Position numbers and translations under genes: made by a program
In this document: positions 31,709 to 43,657 of the stretch, in pieces
Layout: each line of letters opens with the position of its first letter
How positions within the stretch are numbered: the first letter of the stretch is position 1
Source: JADCGM01 sp943370355
GTDB lineage: Bacteria; Pseudomonadota; Alphaproteobacteria; Sphingomonadales; Sphingomonadaceae
Assembly (NCBI GenBank): GCA_943370355.1
Contig: CALRQP020000014.1
Coordinates: 1 to 64,000 of the forward strand
Length of the DNA stretch: 64,000 nucleotides
Direction: 5' to 3'
Notes under the pieces: generated by a model
Told to the model about the DNA's origin: nothing
The model's input: only the letters and a program-made list of their open reading frames with translations
The model's database searches: none

Positions 31709-33751
31709 CTACTTCGGCCGGCCCGAGAAGCCTGCTGCCGTGCGGAGTGCGTCGGCGTCCATGACTTTGCCGTCCATGAGGACGAGGCGGGTCTGGCGCA
31801 GGTCGCCTATGCGCTTGGAGGGATCGCCTTCGACGAGGACGAGGTCGGCGGCCTTGCCGACGGCGATGGAGCCGGTGGTTTTGTCCGCGCCGACCAGCCG
31901 TGCCGGGGCGATGGTCGCGGCCTGCAGCGCCTCGGCTGGTGTCATCCCGGCGTCGACATAGATTTCCAGCTCGTGGATCAGTTCGATGCCCGAGCCGTCG
32001 GTTCCGGAGACGATCGGCACGCCGGCCTTGTGCATCTTGCCGACGAGGCTGACCATCTTCGCCCAGCTCTTGCGATAGTCGGCGCGGGTCAGGTCCTTGG
32101 GCACCGCGAAGCCGCCCTGGCGGAAGCCGCGCTCGGTGGTCGGCGGCAGCGTGCCGACGAAGGGTGCGTAGGACGGCGAGAGATCGCCATTTTCGGGATA
32201 GTAGAGCGATTCGAAGGCAACCATCGTCGGGTCGCTGGCGATCTTCTTCGCGCCCATCGTCGCGACGAGCGTCGCGACGGGGCCATTTTCGAGGTCCATG
32301 TCCTTGGCGTAGCGGCCAGGCCCTTCGAAGCGCGCGATGCCGTTCGACACCTTGATCACACTGTCAGGCACGCCCTGCATGGCGATCCAGTTGATATGCG
32401 TGATCTCGTCATAGCCCGCGTCGATGGCGTCCATCGGGCGGATGCCGGCCGGGATGTGGCCGTGGACATGCAGGCCCTGCTTGTGCGCCTCGGCGATCGA
32501 ACCCTTGAGCCAGGCCGGGTTGAAGGTGCCATAGAATTTGATGCCGACGAAGCCCGTTGCCTTGGCCTCATCGATGAGTTTGACCGCTTCGGCTTCCGAA
32601 TGTGCGACATTGGCGACCTGCGCGGTGTACGGCCCCTCGCCATCGATGAGCGACGACGCATAGACGTGCGGGAACAGCAGGGTACCGGCGGCGCGGCGCG
32701 CGGCGCGGTCCATCGTCGCGGTGTTGCTGTTGCCGGGGTCGCGCACCGAGGTCACGCCGAGCGACAGCTCCTGCAGGCCGGTATAATCGTCGCCGACATG
32801 CATGTGGCAGTCCCACAGGCCGGGAACGAGCGTCTTGCCCGCGCCGTCGATGCGCTGGGCGTTGGCGGGCACCGCCACGCTGGCTGCCGGACCTGCCGCG
32901 ACGATCTTGCCCTTGTCGACAACGACGGTCTGCCCGTCGAGGAATCGGCCGCCGTCAGCATCGAAGGTGCGGATGTTGACGAAGGCGATGGGCGAGGTCG
33001 CTTGCTTGCCGATTTCGGCACCGACGGCTGCGACCTTGACTGAGTTGGCGTCGCCCTGCGCCTTTTCGGTCGGCTTCAGGATGTCCTCATAGCCCTCCGG
33101 CAGCCAGGCGAGGCCGAAATTGGCGGCGAAATATTTGTCCTTGGCATCGGCCCAGAGCGTGATCGGCGAGTTGCTGACGCCGGTGATCGACCAGGCGGTG
33201 ATCGTCTGCCTCTTCGCGCCGGTGCCGACGTCGAGCGTCGTGAGCTTCTCGGCATGGGCGCGGCCGCCGGGCAGCAGGTCGAGCGTCCGGTTCGGCGCGG
33301 CGAGCAGGCGCTCGAGGAACAGCGCATTGGTGTCCGAGGTGCCGCCGAACGAGGCATATAATCTGGGCGCAGCATAGGGCGCTTCGCCCTTGTCGATCGG
33401 GCTCGTCCAGACGGCCTTGCCGTCGGTGATCGCGAATGTCTCCGCCGCATCGCCGTTCGGCGTGACGCCGCGGATGGTCATTTTGACGGGCAGGCCGTCC
33501 TTGCCCATCACGATGGCGGTGTCGGTTTCCCAGACCTGACCGCGCAGGTTCAGGCTCTCGCGGCTCATCCGCGTGCCGTCGGGCAGCGTCCACGCCCAAG
33601 CGTCGCCATGCTTCCCGCCTGTCGACATGATCACGAAGTGACGCGCATTGGCCGGCGGCTTGGCGAGTTCGCTTGCGGGGACCTGGGCGAGCGCCGAAGC
33701 AGCGGACGAAAGCAGGGCGGCAGTCAGCATGGCATAAGCGGTGCGGGTCAT
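31709..33751 (-). CDS. Secreted amidohydrolase with long N-terminal domain
   Basis: A 680-aa exported enzyme. After a Sec signal (AMLTAALLSSAASALA) comes a ~220-residue N-terminal domain of unknown role, then an amidohydrolase barrel: LVPGLWDCHMHVGDD (HxH), VGIKFYGTF (Lys), HVHGHIP and EITHINW (His), and VSGTDGSG (Asp). The C-terminal ATIAPARLVG and GKAADLVLVEGDP are standard for the superfamily. It converges on the other amidohydrolase with a gap of 26 bases and diverges from the F1 operon. Probably a periplasmic peptidase- or lactonase-like hydrolase; substrate not assignable. Confidence 0.88.
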   Translation of the reverse strand: MTRTAYAMLTAALLSSAASALAQVPASELAKPPANARHFVIMSTGGKHGDAWAWTLPDGTRMSRESLNLRGQVWETDTAIVMGKDGLPVKMTIRGVTPNGDAAETFAITDGKAVWTSPIDKGEAPYAAPRLYASFGGTSDTNALFLERLLAAPNRTLDLLPGGRAHAEKLTTLDVGTGAKRQTITAWSITGVSNSPITLWADAKDKYFAANFGLAWLPEGYEDILKPTEKAQGDANSVKVAAVGAEIGKQATSPIAFVNIRTFDADGGRFLDGQTVVVDKGKIVAAGPAASVAVPANAQRIDGAGKTLVPGLWDCHMHVGDDYTGLQELSLGVTSVRDPGNSNTATMDRAARRAAGTLLFPHVYASSLIDGEGPYTAQVANVAHSEAEAVKLIDEAKATGFVGIKFYGTFNPAWLKGSIAEAHKQGLHVHGHIPAGIRPMDAIDAGYDEITHINWIAMQGVPDSVIKVSNGIARFEGPGRYAKDMDLENGPVATLVATMGAKKIASDPTMVAFESLYYPENGDLSPSYAPFVGTLPPTTERGFRQGGFAVPKDLTRADYRKSWAKMVSLVGKMHKAGVPIVSGTDGSGIELIHELEIYVDAGMTPAEALQAATIAPARLVGADKTTGSIAVGKAADLVLVEGDPSKRIGDLRQTRLVLMDGKVMDADALRTAAGFSGRPK

Positions 33752-33823
33752 GGCGGGTCTCCGGATCTGATGCGGTGAGCCTGTCAGATCGTTTCACCCC
33801 CGGCAAGGACGGGCCATGCTGCC

Positions 33824-33852
33824 TTGCAACATGGCTAGGTGCATGTTAGGGG
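33824..33852 (+). promoter_or_regulatory. Possible promoter of the F1 ATP synthase operon
   Basis: TTGCAA at 33824-33829 and TAGGGG at 33847-33852 with a 17-base spacer, about 70 bases before atpH. The rplU promoter candidate at 50947 has the same TTGnnA-N17-TAGG layout. The match to a sigma-70 consensus is moderate only. Confidence 0.3.
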
Positions 33853-33922
33853 CCGCTCGCCCGCGGGGCAGGCCGGTTCTCGTGCCAATTCCGGGCAGAT
33901 CCGACACTGTTTTTGATTGGGC

Positions 33923-34483
33923 GTGTCCTTGAATAATACGGGCGGCATCGTGACTGGACTGAGCGGGCGCTACGCGACCGCGCTGTTCGAACTCGCGCGC
34001 GATGCAAACAGCATCGATTCGGTGAGCGCGAGCCTTGCCACGCTGCGCGGCGCGCTGGACGGCAGCGCCGACTTTTCCACGCTGACGACGAGCCCGCTCG
34101 TCGGTCGCGACGCCGCCGGCAAGGCGATCCTCGCCACCGCCGATGCAATGAAGCTCGATGCGACGACGCGCAATTTCCTCGGGGTGCTGGCGAAGAATCG
34201 CCGCCTCGGTGCGCTGCGCAACATCATCCGCGATTTCAATAAGCTCGCTGCCGATCATCGCGGCGAGACCAGTGCCGAGGTGACCTCGGCGCATCCGCTG
34301 TCGGACGATCAGGTCGCAAACCTGAAGTCCACATTGAAGACCAAGCTCGGCAGCGACGTTGCTGTCGATCTCCGGGTCGATCCCGCCATCCTCGGCGGCC
34401 TCGTCGTGCGCATCGGTTCGCGCATGATCGACGGCAGCCTCAAAACGAAAATCGATTCGCTCGCGCTGGCGATGAAAGGTTGA
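33923..34483 (+). CDS. atpH: ATP synthase F1 delta subunit
   Basis: Delta subunit (OSCP type, 186 aa) linking the F1 head to the peripheral stalk. GLSGRYATALFELARD at the front and VTSAHPLSDDQ, then LRVDPAILGGLVVRIGSRMIDGSLK near the end, are characteristic. The start is probably GTG at 33923 (SLNNTGG); TTG at 33929 or 33917 cannot be excluded, since no clear Shine-Dalgarno is present. First gene of atpH-A-G-D-C; the Fo genes are not in the window, the usual split arrangement in Alphaproteobacteria. Confidence 0.93.
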   Translation: MSLNNTGGIVTGLSGRYATALFELARDANSIDSVSASLATLRGALDGSADFSTLTTSPLVGRDAAGKAILATADAMKLDATTRNFLGVLAKNRRLGALRNIIRDFNKLAADHRGETSAEVTSAHPLSDDQVANLKSTLKTKLGSDVAVDLRVDPAILGGLVVRIGSRMIDGSLKTKIDSLALAMKG

Positions 34484-34485
34484 AC

Positions 34486-36015
<1,530 letters not shown>

Positions 36016-36055
36016 GGCGCGAGCGGCGCTCGCGAGTTGTTTGTTAGCTACTAGG

Positions 36056-36073
36056 CCCCGGCGTCCGCCGGGG
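36056..36073. repeat. Short perfect palindrome between atpA and atpG
   Basis: CCCCGGCG-TC-CGCCGGGG, followed by TGACGATG. A second hairpin with CGCGAGCG/CGCTCGCG lies just before it (about 36018-36034). These may moderate expression between atpA and atpG or simply be a dispersed REP-like unit. Confidence 0.6.
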
Positions 36074-36101
36074 TGACGATGTAGGAAATGCTGAAGCAAA
36101 G

Positions 36102-36980
36102 ATGGCCAGCCTGAAAGCCCTCAAGGTCCGCATCACCTCGGTGAAGTCGACCCAGAAGATCACCAAGGCGATGAAGATGGTCGCCGCCGCGAAGCTGCGC
36201 CGTGCGCAGGAGGCGGCGGAGGCCGCGCGTCCCTATGCGACGCGCATGGCGGCGGTCATGGCCAATCTGGGGTCGCGCATCGTTGTCGGACCGCAGTCGC
36301 CGAAGCTGCTGACCGGCACCGGCAGCGATCAGGTCCACCTGCTCGTCGTCGCGACGTCGGAGCGCGGCCTTGCCGGTGCGTTCAACACCAATATCGTCCG
36401 CGCCGCGCGCCGCGCTGCCGAGCGGCTGCTCGCCGAGGGCAAGACCGTCAAATTCTACCTGATCGGCAAGAAGGGCCGCGCCCAGCTGGCGCGCACCTAT
36501 CGCGACAGCTTCGTCGAATATGCCGACCTCAGCCACGTCAAGCGGCTGGCCTTCTCGGACGCCGGCCCGATCGCCGAGGATCTGGTGCGCCGCTATGAGG
36601 CGGGCGAATTCGACGTCGCGCATCTGTTCTTCGCGCGCTTCCAGTCGGCACTCGTGCAGGAGCCGACCGAGATGCAGATCATCCCGGTCAAGCTGCCTGA
36701 AGCCACGGCCGCGACCGGCACCGACGCCGCCGTCGAATATGAGCCCGACGAGGAAGCGATCCTCGCCGAGCTGCTGCCGCGCAACATCGCCATCCAGATT
36801 TTCCGCGCGCTGCTCGAAAACGCCGCGTCGGAGCAGGGCTCGCGCATGACCGCGATGGACAATGCGACGCGCAACGCCGGCGACATGATCAACCGCCTGA
36901 CCATCACCTACAACCGGACCCGTCAGGCCGCGATCACCAAGGAACTCATCGAAATCATCTCCGGAGCGGAGGCGTTGTAA
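36102..36980 (+). CDS. atpG: ATP synthase F1 gamma subunit
   Basis: The rotating central shaft of F1, 292 aa. It has the conserved N-terminal helix ASLKALKVRITSVKSTQKIT followed by KAMKMVAAAKLRRAQ, and the C-terminal helix AMDNATRNAGDMINRLT with TYNRTRQAAITKELIEIISG. The length is normal. It is followed not directly by atpD but by a 161-base spacer holding a small reading frame. Confidence 0.97.
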   Translation: MASLKALKVRITSVKSTQKITKAMKMVAAAKLRRAQEAAEAARPYATRMAAVMANLGSRIVVGPQSPKLLTGTGSDQVHLLVVATSERGLAGAFNTNIVRAARRAAERLLAEGKTVKFYLIGKKGRAQLARTYRDSFVEYADLSHVKRLAFSDAGPIAEDLVRRYEAGEFDVAHLFFARFQSALVQEPTEMQIIPVKLPEATAATGTDAAVEYEPDEEAILAELLPRNIAIQIFRALLENAASEQGSRMTAMDNATRNAGDMINRLTITYNRTRQAAITKELIEIISGAEAL

Positions 36981-36983
36981 TTT

Positions 36984-37130
36984 TTGACGAAAGCATTGCT
37001 CCTAGCCGCTGCAATTGTGCTCGTGCTCGTAGCGATCACTTTCGCGACTGGTTTCATCAAGATTACGTCGGTCGAATACGTTGTTACAGTTGATAAAAGC
37101 GGCAAGCAGCATCTGACGCCGCGTCATTAG
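36984..37130 (+). CDS. Candidate 48-aa single-span membrane protein between atpG and atpD
   Basis: A TTG-initiated frame three bases after the atpG stop encodes 48 residues: a short basic start (TK), one strong hydrophobic helix (about residues 4-24, ALLLAAAIVLVLVAITFATG), then a polar tail VEYVVTVDKSGKQHLTPRH. GGAGG lies about 11 bases before the TTG, and the stop is 11 bases before atpD. Its codons are AT-richer at third positions than the flanking atp genes, so it may be young, acquired, or only a leader peptide. No family recognised. It fills almost exactly the spacer, which argues for a real gene. Confidence 0.45.
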   Translation: MTKALLLAAAIVLVLVAITFATGFIKITSVEYVVTVDKSGKQHLTPRH

Positions 37131-37141
37131 AGGACTGAAGA

Positions 37142-38613
<1,472 letters not shown>

Positions 38614-38614
<1 letters not shown>

Positions 38615-39024
38615 TGGCCGACAAGCTGCACTTCGACCTCGTCAGCCCCGAGCGCAGCCTGCGCTCGGGTGAGGTGGCGATGGTCGTCGTCCCGGGCACC
38701 GAGGGCGACTTCGGCGTGCTCGCGGGCCACGCGCCCTTCATGTCGACGATCCGCCCCGGCGCGATCCATGTCTATCCGGACAGCATGGACGGCAGCTTCG
38801 AGCGTATCTTCATCGACGGCGGCTTTGCCGAGGTGAATGAGGCGGGGCTGACGATCCTCGCGGAAAGCGCGACGCCGGTTGCGGAGATCGATCCGGAAGC
38901 GGTGGCAAAGGACCTCGCCGCAGCACGAGATGATGCGCGGGACGCCAAGTCTGATGTGGACCGCGCGATCGCCGAACGGCGCGTCGCGAAGTTCGAGGCG
39001 ATGCAGGCGGCCGCCACGCACTAA
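38614..39024 (+). CDS. atpC: ATP synthase F1 epsilon subunit
   Basis: A 136-aa subunit that binds gamma and can inhibit ATP hydrolysis. LHFDLVSPERSLRSGEV, VVVPGTEGDFGVLAGHAP and FIDGGFAEVNEAGLTILAE are family-typical. The C-terminal helical hairpin is present. It is the last gene of the F1 operon, with a start coupled to atpD. A gap of 49 bases without an obvious terminator leads to the M28 peptidase. Confidence 0.96.
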
Positions 39025-39073
39025 AGCCCGTCGCGGGCTTGAACCGCGCCGGTTGTCGCGACACTGTGCGGGG

Positions 39074-40399
39074 ATGAAACACGCCCCCATCCTGCTCGCG
39101 AGCCTGCTGCTCGTATCTGCCGCGCCGGCACCCCGCACCGACCCCGCGGCGCTCCGCGCCACCATCCAGACGCTCGTCGGCTTCGGCACGCGGCACACGC
39201 TGTCCGACACCGCCGATCCCAAGCGCGGTATCGGCGCAGCGCGGCGCTGGGCGGCAGCGCGGTTCGGCGAGATCGGCGCGGCCTGCGGAGGGTGTCTCGC
39301 CGTCGAGACAGTCGGCGACCGATTCTCCGGCCCGCGGGCGCCCGACGGCGTGCGCGTCGAGGATGTCATCGCCATCCAGCGCGGCACGGGCGACCCCAAT
39401 CATGCCATCATCATCCAGGGCCATATCGACAGCCGCGCCAGCGACAGCATGGACGCGACGAGCGATGCGCCGGGCGCCAATGACGATGCCTCGGGCGTCG
39501 CCGTGGTCATGGAGGCGGCGCGCCTGCTCAGCCGCGAGCGCTTCCCCGCGACGATCGTCTATGCGGCTCTCTCGGGCGAGGAGCAGGGCCTGTGGGGCGG
39601 CAAGCTGCTCGCCGCGACCGCCAAGGCACGCGGCTGGAAGGTCGCGGCCGTGTTCAACAACGACATCGTCGGCAACACCCATGGCATCGGCGGCGAGCAT
39701 AATGACCGGCAGGTGCGCGTGTTCAGCGAAGGCATCGGTGCGGCGGCCGACCTTGCCGCGCTCCGCCAGCAGCGTGCGCTCGGCGGCGAGGACGATTCGC
39801 CGTCCCGTGCGCTCGCCAAGGCCGTCGCTGCACTCGCGGCGCGCGACAAATCGATCGGCCTCGACGTGCTGGCAATCCGCCGCCCCGACCGCTTCCAGCG
39901 TGGCGGCGATCACACCGCCTTCCTCGAAGCAGGCATTCCGGCCGCAGTGCGCTTCACCGAGGCGACCGAACATTATGACCGGCAGCACCAGAATGTCCGC
40001 AGCGAAGCCGGCCGCCACTATGGCGACACGCTCGAATTCGTCGACTTCCCCTATCTCGCCAAGGTCGCCGCACTGAACGTCGCGATGCTGCGGCAGCTGG
40101 CGAGCGCGCCCGCCGCGCCCGAAGGCGTCATCATCAGCGGCGCACTCAGCGACGACACGCGGGTCGTCTGGCAGCCCTCAGCCGGCGCGACGGGCTACCG
40201 CATTTATTGGCGGCGCGCCGACGGCCCCAACTGGACCGACCACCGCGACGTGCCCGCCTCCGCGACCGTGCTCGACCTGGCGCAAGTCAATATCGACGAC
40301 CATTTTTTCGGCGTGGCAGCACTTGGCGAAAAGGGCGGCGAAAGCCTCGTCAGCTTCGCGGGCGCTGCGCCCCGCCCGGCACCCGGCGCGACGCGATAG
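39074..40399 (+). CDS. M28-family zinc metallopeptidase with C-terminal FN3-like domain
   Basis: A 441-aa exported aminopeptidase. The signal peptide is HAPILLASLLLVSAAPA. The two-zinc site is visible: His-Asp in QGHIDSR, Asp in GANDDASGV, Glu-Glu in ALSGEEQGLWG, Asp in NNDIVGN, and the late His in ATEHYDRQHQ. After the peptidase domain, residues from about 340 (GVIISGALSDDTRVVWQPS, then GYRIYWRRADGPNW) form a fibronectin-III-like module. The ATG at 39074 gives the signal peptide; a longer in-frame extension would overlap atpC. Likely frees amino acids from periplasmic peptides. Confidence 0.9.
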   Translation: MKHAPILLASLLLVSAAPAPRTDPAALRATIQTLVGFGTRHTLSDTADPKRGIGAARRWAAARFGEIGAACGGCLAVETVGDRFSGPRAPDGVRVEDVIAIQRGTGDPNHAIIIQGHIDSRASDSMDATSDAPGANDDASGVAVVMEAARLLSRERFPATIVYAALSGEEQGLWGGKLLAATAKARGWKVAAVFNNDIVGNTHGIGGEHNDRQVRVFSEGIGAAADLAALRQQRALGGEDDSPSRALAKAVAALAARDKSIGLDVLAIRRPDRFQRGGDHTAFLEAGIPAAVRFTEATEHYDRQHQNVRSEAGRHYGDTLEFVDFPYLAKVAALNVAMLRQLASAPAAPEGVIISGALSDDTRVVWQPSAGATGYRIYWRRADGPNWTDHRDVPASATVLDLAQVNIDDHFFGVAALGEKGGESLVSFAGAAPRPAPGATR

Positions 40400-40412
40400 G
40401 AGGACGGCAGCC

Positions 40413-41303
40413 ATGATCGAAAAAATCATCGAAGCCCGGCGGCGCGATCTCGGCGGCGGGTTCGTCGTCGGCCGCGTGCTGCCTGCGCCGTTCCGCCGGA
40501 CCGTGGGACCCTTCATCTTTTTCGATCATATGGGTCCGGCCACCTATGCGCCGGGTGCGGGCTTCGACGTGCGCCCGCACCCCCACATCAACCTCGCGAC
40601 GGTCACCTATCTGTTCGAGGGCGAGATCCTGCACCATGACTCGCTGGGATTTCGCCAGCCGATCCAGCCCGGCGCGGTCAACTGGATGACCGCCGGGCGC
40701 GGCATCGTCCATTCCGAACGCTCGTCGGAAGCGATGCGCGCCTCGGGGCAGACGCTGCACGGCATCCAGGCGTGGATCGCGCTGCCGTCCGCGCATGAGG
40801 AGGTCGAGCCGAGCTTCGTCCACCACCCGGCCGACACGCTGCCGTCGATCAGCTTCGGCGGCGCGAAGCGGACGCTGATCGCTGGCTCGGCCTTCCACGC
40901 GACCTCGCCCGTCAAGACGCTGTCGCCGCTGTTCTACATCGATGTCGAGGCCGAAGCGGGTGCCGATGTCGCACTGCCCGACGACCATGAAGAGCGCGCC
41001 ATCTATGTCGCCGACGGCGAGATCGATTTCGACGGCCAGCGATTCGGCACCGGCCAGATGATCATCGTTGCACCTGGCGGCGGGGTCTCCTTCAACACCC
41101 CCGGCAACGCCCGCGTCATGCTGCTCGGCGGCGCCCCGCTCGATGGCGAACGGCATCTATGGTGGAATTTCGTCTCCTCCCGTCCCGACCGCATCGAGCA
41201 GGCCAAGCGCGACTGGGCGGAAGGACGTTTCGCCACGGTGCCGGGCGAGACCGACTTCATCCCGCTCCCCCAAGAGCCGAAGCCGCCCGAGCCGATGTCC
41301 TGA
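40413..41303 (+). CDS. Pirin-family cupin protein
   Basis: A 296-aa pirin. The N-terminal cupin carries the metal motif: GPFIFFDHMGPA, RPHPHINLATVTYLFEG and the later GRGIVHSER. Pirins bind Fe(II); some have quercetinase activity and others regulate partner proteins, so the role here is open. A strong AGGAGG lies 12 bases before the ATG at 40413. The tRNA-Ser gene is on the opposite strand 19 bases after the stop. Confidence 0.92.
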   Translation: MIEKIIEARRRDLGGGFVVGRVLPAPFRRTVGPFIFFDHMGPATYAPGAGFDVRPHPHINLATVTYLFEGEILHHDSLGFRQPIQPGAVNWMTAGRGIVHSERSSEAMRASGQTLHGIQAWIALPSAHEEVEPSFVHHPADTLPSISFGGAKRTLIAGSAFHATSPVKTLSPLFYIDVEAEAGADVALPDDHEERAIYVADGEIDFDGQRFGTGQMIIVAPGGGVSFNTPGNARVMLLGGAPLDGERHLWWNFVSSRPDRIEQAKRDWAEGRFATVPGETDFIPLPQEPKPPEPMS

Positions 41304-41321
41304 ACCAATTCGAACAAGTGG

Positions 41322-41411
<90 letters not shown>

Positions 41412-41547
41412 GCGAGGGCAACGCCGCTGGGGCGCAGTCGAGCGGCGGCATATAGGCGATAGGGGCAGGCTTTGCCAAGCCCGCCGCCCCCTTCCGCCCC
41501 GCGAAACCGTTCCTATATCGGTTGCACTGCACAACAGGCCGATTAGG

Positions 41548-41928
41548 ATGCGAAACGACGCCATGCCGATGACCCCGCCCGAGACCTTCCTCCCGCTGTC
41601 GGAGGCCCCGACCGCCGCCTTCGGGCTGGGCGATGTCGTGCGGCACCGGCATTTCCCGTTCCGCGGCATCATCTTCGATGTCGATCCGCAGTTCGCGAAC
41701 AGCGAGGAATGGTGGGAGGCGATCCCCGAGGAGGTGCGGCCGCGCAAGGACCAGCCCTTCTACCACCTGCTCGCCGAGAATGAGGACTCGGCCTATGTCG
41801 CCTATGTCAGCCAGCAGAATCTGCTGCCCGACGACAGCGGGGAGCCGGTGAAGCATCCCGCTGTCGCGCAGCTGTTCGAAGAGGGCGGTGACGGGCGCTA
41901 CATATTGAAGCGCCAGCACGCGAACTAA
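41548..41928 (+). CDS. hspQ: Heat shock protein HspQ (hemimethylated-DNA-binding family)
   Basis: A 126-aa protein of the HspQ family; in E. coli HspQ modulates Lon protease activity. The conserved core is plain: FGLGDVVRHRHFPFRGIIFD, VDPQFANSEEWWEAIPEEV, RPRKDQPFYHLLAENED and AYVAYVSQQNLLPDDSG. The start is most likely ATG at 41548, with ATG at 41563 or 41569 as alternatives; neither has a strong ribosome-binding site. A heat-shock gene of this kind would be expected to depend on RpoH, encoded at 4.2 kb. Confidence 0.93.
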   Translation: MRNDAMPMTPPETFLPLSEAPTAAFGLGDVVRHRHFPFRGIIFDVDPQFANSEEWWEAIPEEVRPRKDQPFYHLLAENEDSAYVAYVSQQNLLPDDSGEPVKHPAVAQLFEEGGDGRYILKRQHAN

Positions 41929-42094
41929 GGCTCGAACGATCGGATCGACAACGCGGCCCCACCGCAAGCTGAGCGGAGGTGATCCGGTCCCGCACCATAG
42001 CCGTCCCGTCACTGAAACAAGGTGACGCCGCCCGGTTCCTGTGCCAGCTTCTACAGGGGAATTCGTATGTTGGCCGCCAGCGGGGGATGACGGC

Positions 42095-43657
42095 ATGACG
42101 GACGCGCTTGTGCGCTACCGGGCGTTCATCAGTTACAGCCACCGCGACGCCGGCACTGCCGCATGGCTGCACCGGCGACTGGAAACCTATCGCATTCCGA
42201 AGCATCTCACGGGCAGCATCACCGCGCTTGGAACCGTGCCGGCCCGCCTTACCCCGATTTTCCGCGACCGGGAGGATTTGCCCGCCGCGACCGACCTGTC
42301 AGCGGCGGTCCAAGCGGCGCTTGCGGTCTCTGACAGCCTGATCGTGATCTGCTCGCCGCACGCTGCCGCCTCGAAATGGGTGGCGAAGGAAATTGAGACC
42401 TTTCACGCGCTCCACCCGGACAGGCCAGTGCTGCTCGCGGTTGCCGAAGGCGATCCTCCCGACTGTTTCCCGCAGCCGATCCGGGCGCTTGCCGCAGAGC
42501 CGCTCGCCGCCGATCTTCGAAAGTCCGGAGACGGACGGCGGCTCGGCGTTCTGAAGCTGATTGCCGGCATGACCGGCCTGCCATTGGATCGCCTTGCTCA
42601 ACGCGACGAGCAAAGACGCCTGCGCCGCGTGATGGCCGTCACGCTTGCTGCGATCGCTGGCACCGTAACAATGGCGGTGCTGCTGGCGCTCGCTGTCCTT
42701 GCGCGATCCGAGTCCGAGCGCCAGCGGCACCAAGCGGAGGGGCTTGTCGAATTCATGCTGACCGACCTGCGCGATCGGCTGAAAGGCGTCGGACGGCTCG
42801 ACGTCATGACTGCCGTCAACGAGCGCGCGATGGCCTATTATGGCAGTCAGGGCGACCTTGAAAAGCTGCCGCCCGACAGCCTCGAACGTCGCGCCCGCAT
42901 CCTGCACGCGATGGGCGAGGACGACGAGAAGCGCGGTCATCTCGATCTGGCGCTCGCGAAGTGGATGGAGGCACAGCGGGCGACCGCAGCGCTGTTGGCG
43001 AAACGACCCAACGATCCGCAGCGGATCTTCGATCATGCCCAGAGCGAATATTGGGTCGGCTATGCCGCCTATATGCGCCATGACCGCGCCCGGGCGCTCG
43101 CCAAATTCACGGCCTATCGCGCGCTCGCCGGGCAGCTGGTTGCGGCCGACCCGGCCAAACCGGAATGGCAGCGCGAGGTCGGCTATGCTGAGGGAAATCT
43201 CTGCTCGCTCGCGCTCAAGCGGCCGCCCGACGCCACCGCCGCGCTCAAGCATTGCGAGGCGGCTTTGACGATCATGGTACGGCTGGCGCGAACGCCGGAC
43301 GATATGATCGACCTGAGCAATCGGCACGCGTGGCTGGCAGAGGCGTTCGATCTCGCGGGTCGTCCGACCGATGCGCTGGAACATTGGCGGCAGCATCATG
43401 CAATCGCCAGCAAACTCCACGCCGCCGAACCCGCGAATGCCGATCGCACCGAGCTGCTCGCCCGGGCCGAACTCAGCCTTGCTGAAGCCTATACCCGATC
43501 TTCGGACCCCCGGCTTCGCCGCGCCGCGGCGCGATTTGCGGAGGAGAGCACTCTGCTGCTGCGCACGTTGCTTGGGCGCGACCCCAGTAACGCCGAACAG
43601 CAGCGATTGCTGGCCCGGGCCGAGCGCGCGCACCGAAAAGCAGGAGGCAATCCATGA
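42095..43657 (+). CDS. Membrane-anchored TIR-TPR protein with NADase glutamate
   Basis: A 520-aa protein in three parts. Residues 5-135 form a TIR domain: YRAFISYSHRDAGTAAWLHR (strand A, box 1), PIFRDREDLPAATDLSAAV, and SDSLIVICSPHAAASKW followed by VAKEI with Glu99. That Glu lies in the same WVxKEI context as the catalytic Glu of the SARM1 TIR NADase. One membrane helix follows (about 179-203), then a long TPR-type helical region with the family pattern EFMLTDLRDRLKGVGRLDV and IFDHAQSEYWVGYAAY. The topology places TIR in the cytoplasm and the TPR part probably outside. The stop overlaps the next start (ATGA). First gene of a three-gene unit. Confidence 0.9.
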   Translation: MTDALVRYRAFISYSHRDAGTAAWLHRRLETYRIPKHLTGSITALGTVPARLTPIFRDREDLPAATDLSAAVQAALAVSDSLIVICSPHAAASKWVAKEIETFHALHPDRPVLLAVAEGDPPDCFPQPIRALAAEPLAADLRKSGDGRRLGVLKLIAGMTGLPLDRLAQRDEQRRLRRVMAVTLAAIAGTVTMAVLLALAVLARSESERQRHQAEGLVEFMLTDLRDRLKGVGRLDVMTAVNERAMAYYGSQGDLEKLPPDSLERRARILHAMGEDDEKRGHLDLALAKWMEAQRATAALLAKRPNDPQRIFDHAQSEYWVGYAAYMRHDRARALAKFTAYRALAGQLVAADPAKPEWQREVGYAEGNLCSLALKRPPDATAALKHCEAALTIMVRLARTPDDMIDLSNRHAWLAEAFDLAGRPTDALEHWRQHHAIASKLHAAEPANADRTELLARAELSLAEAYTRSSDPRLRRAAARFAEESTLLLRTLLGRDPSNAEQQRLLARAERAHRKAGGNP

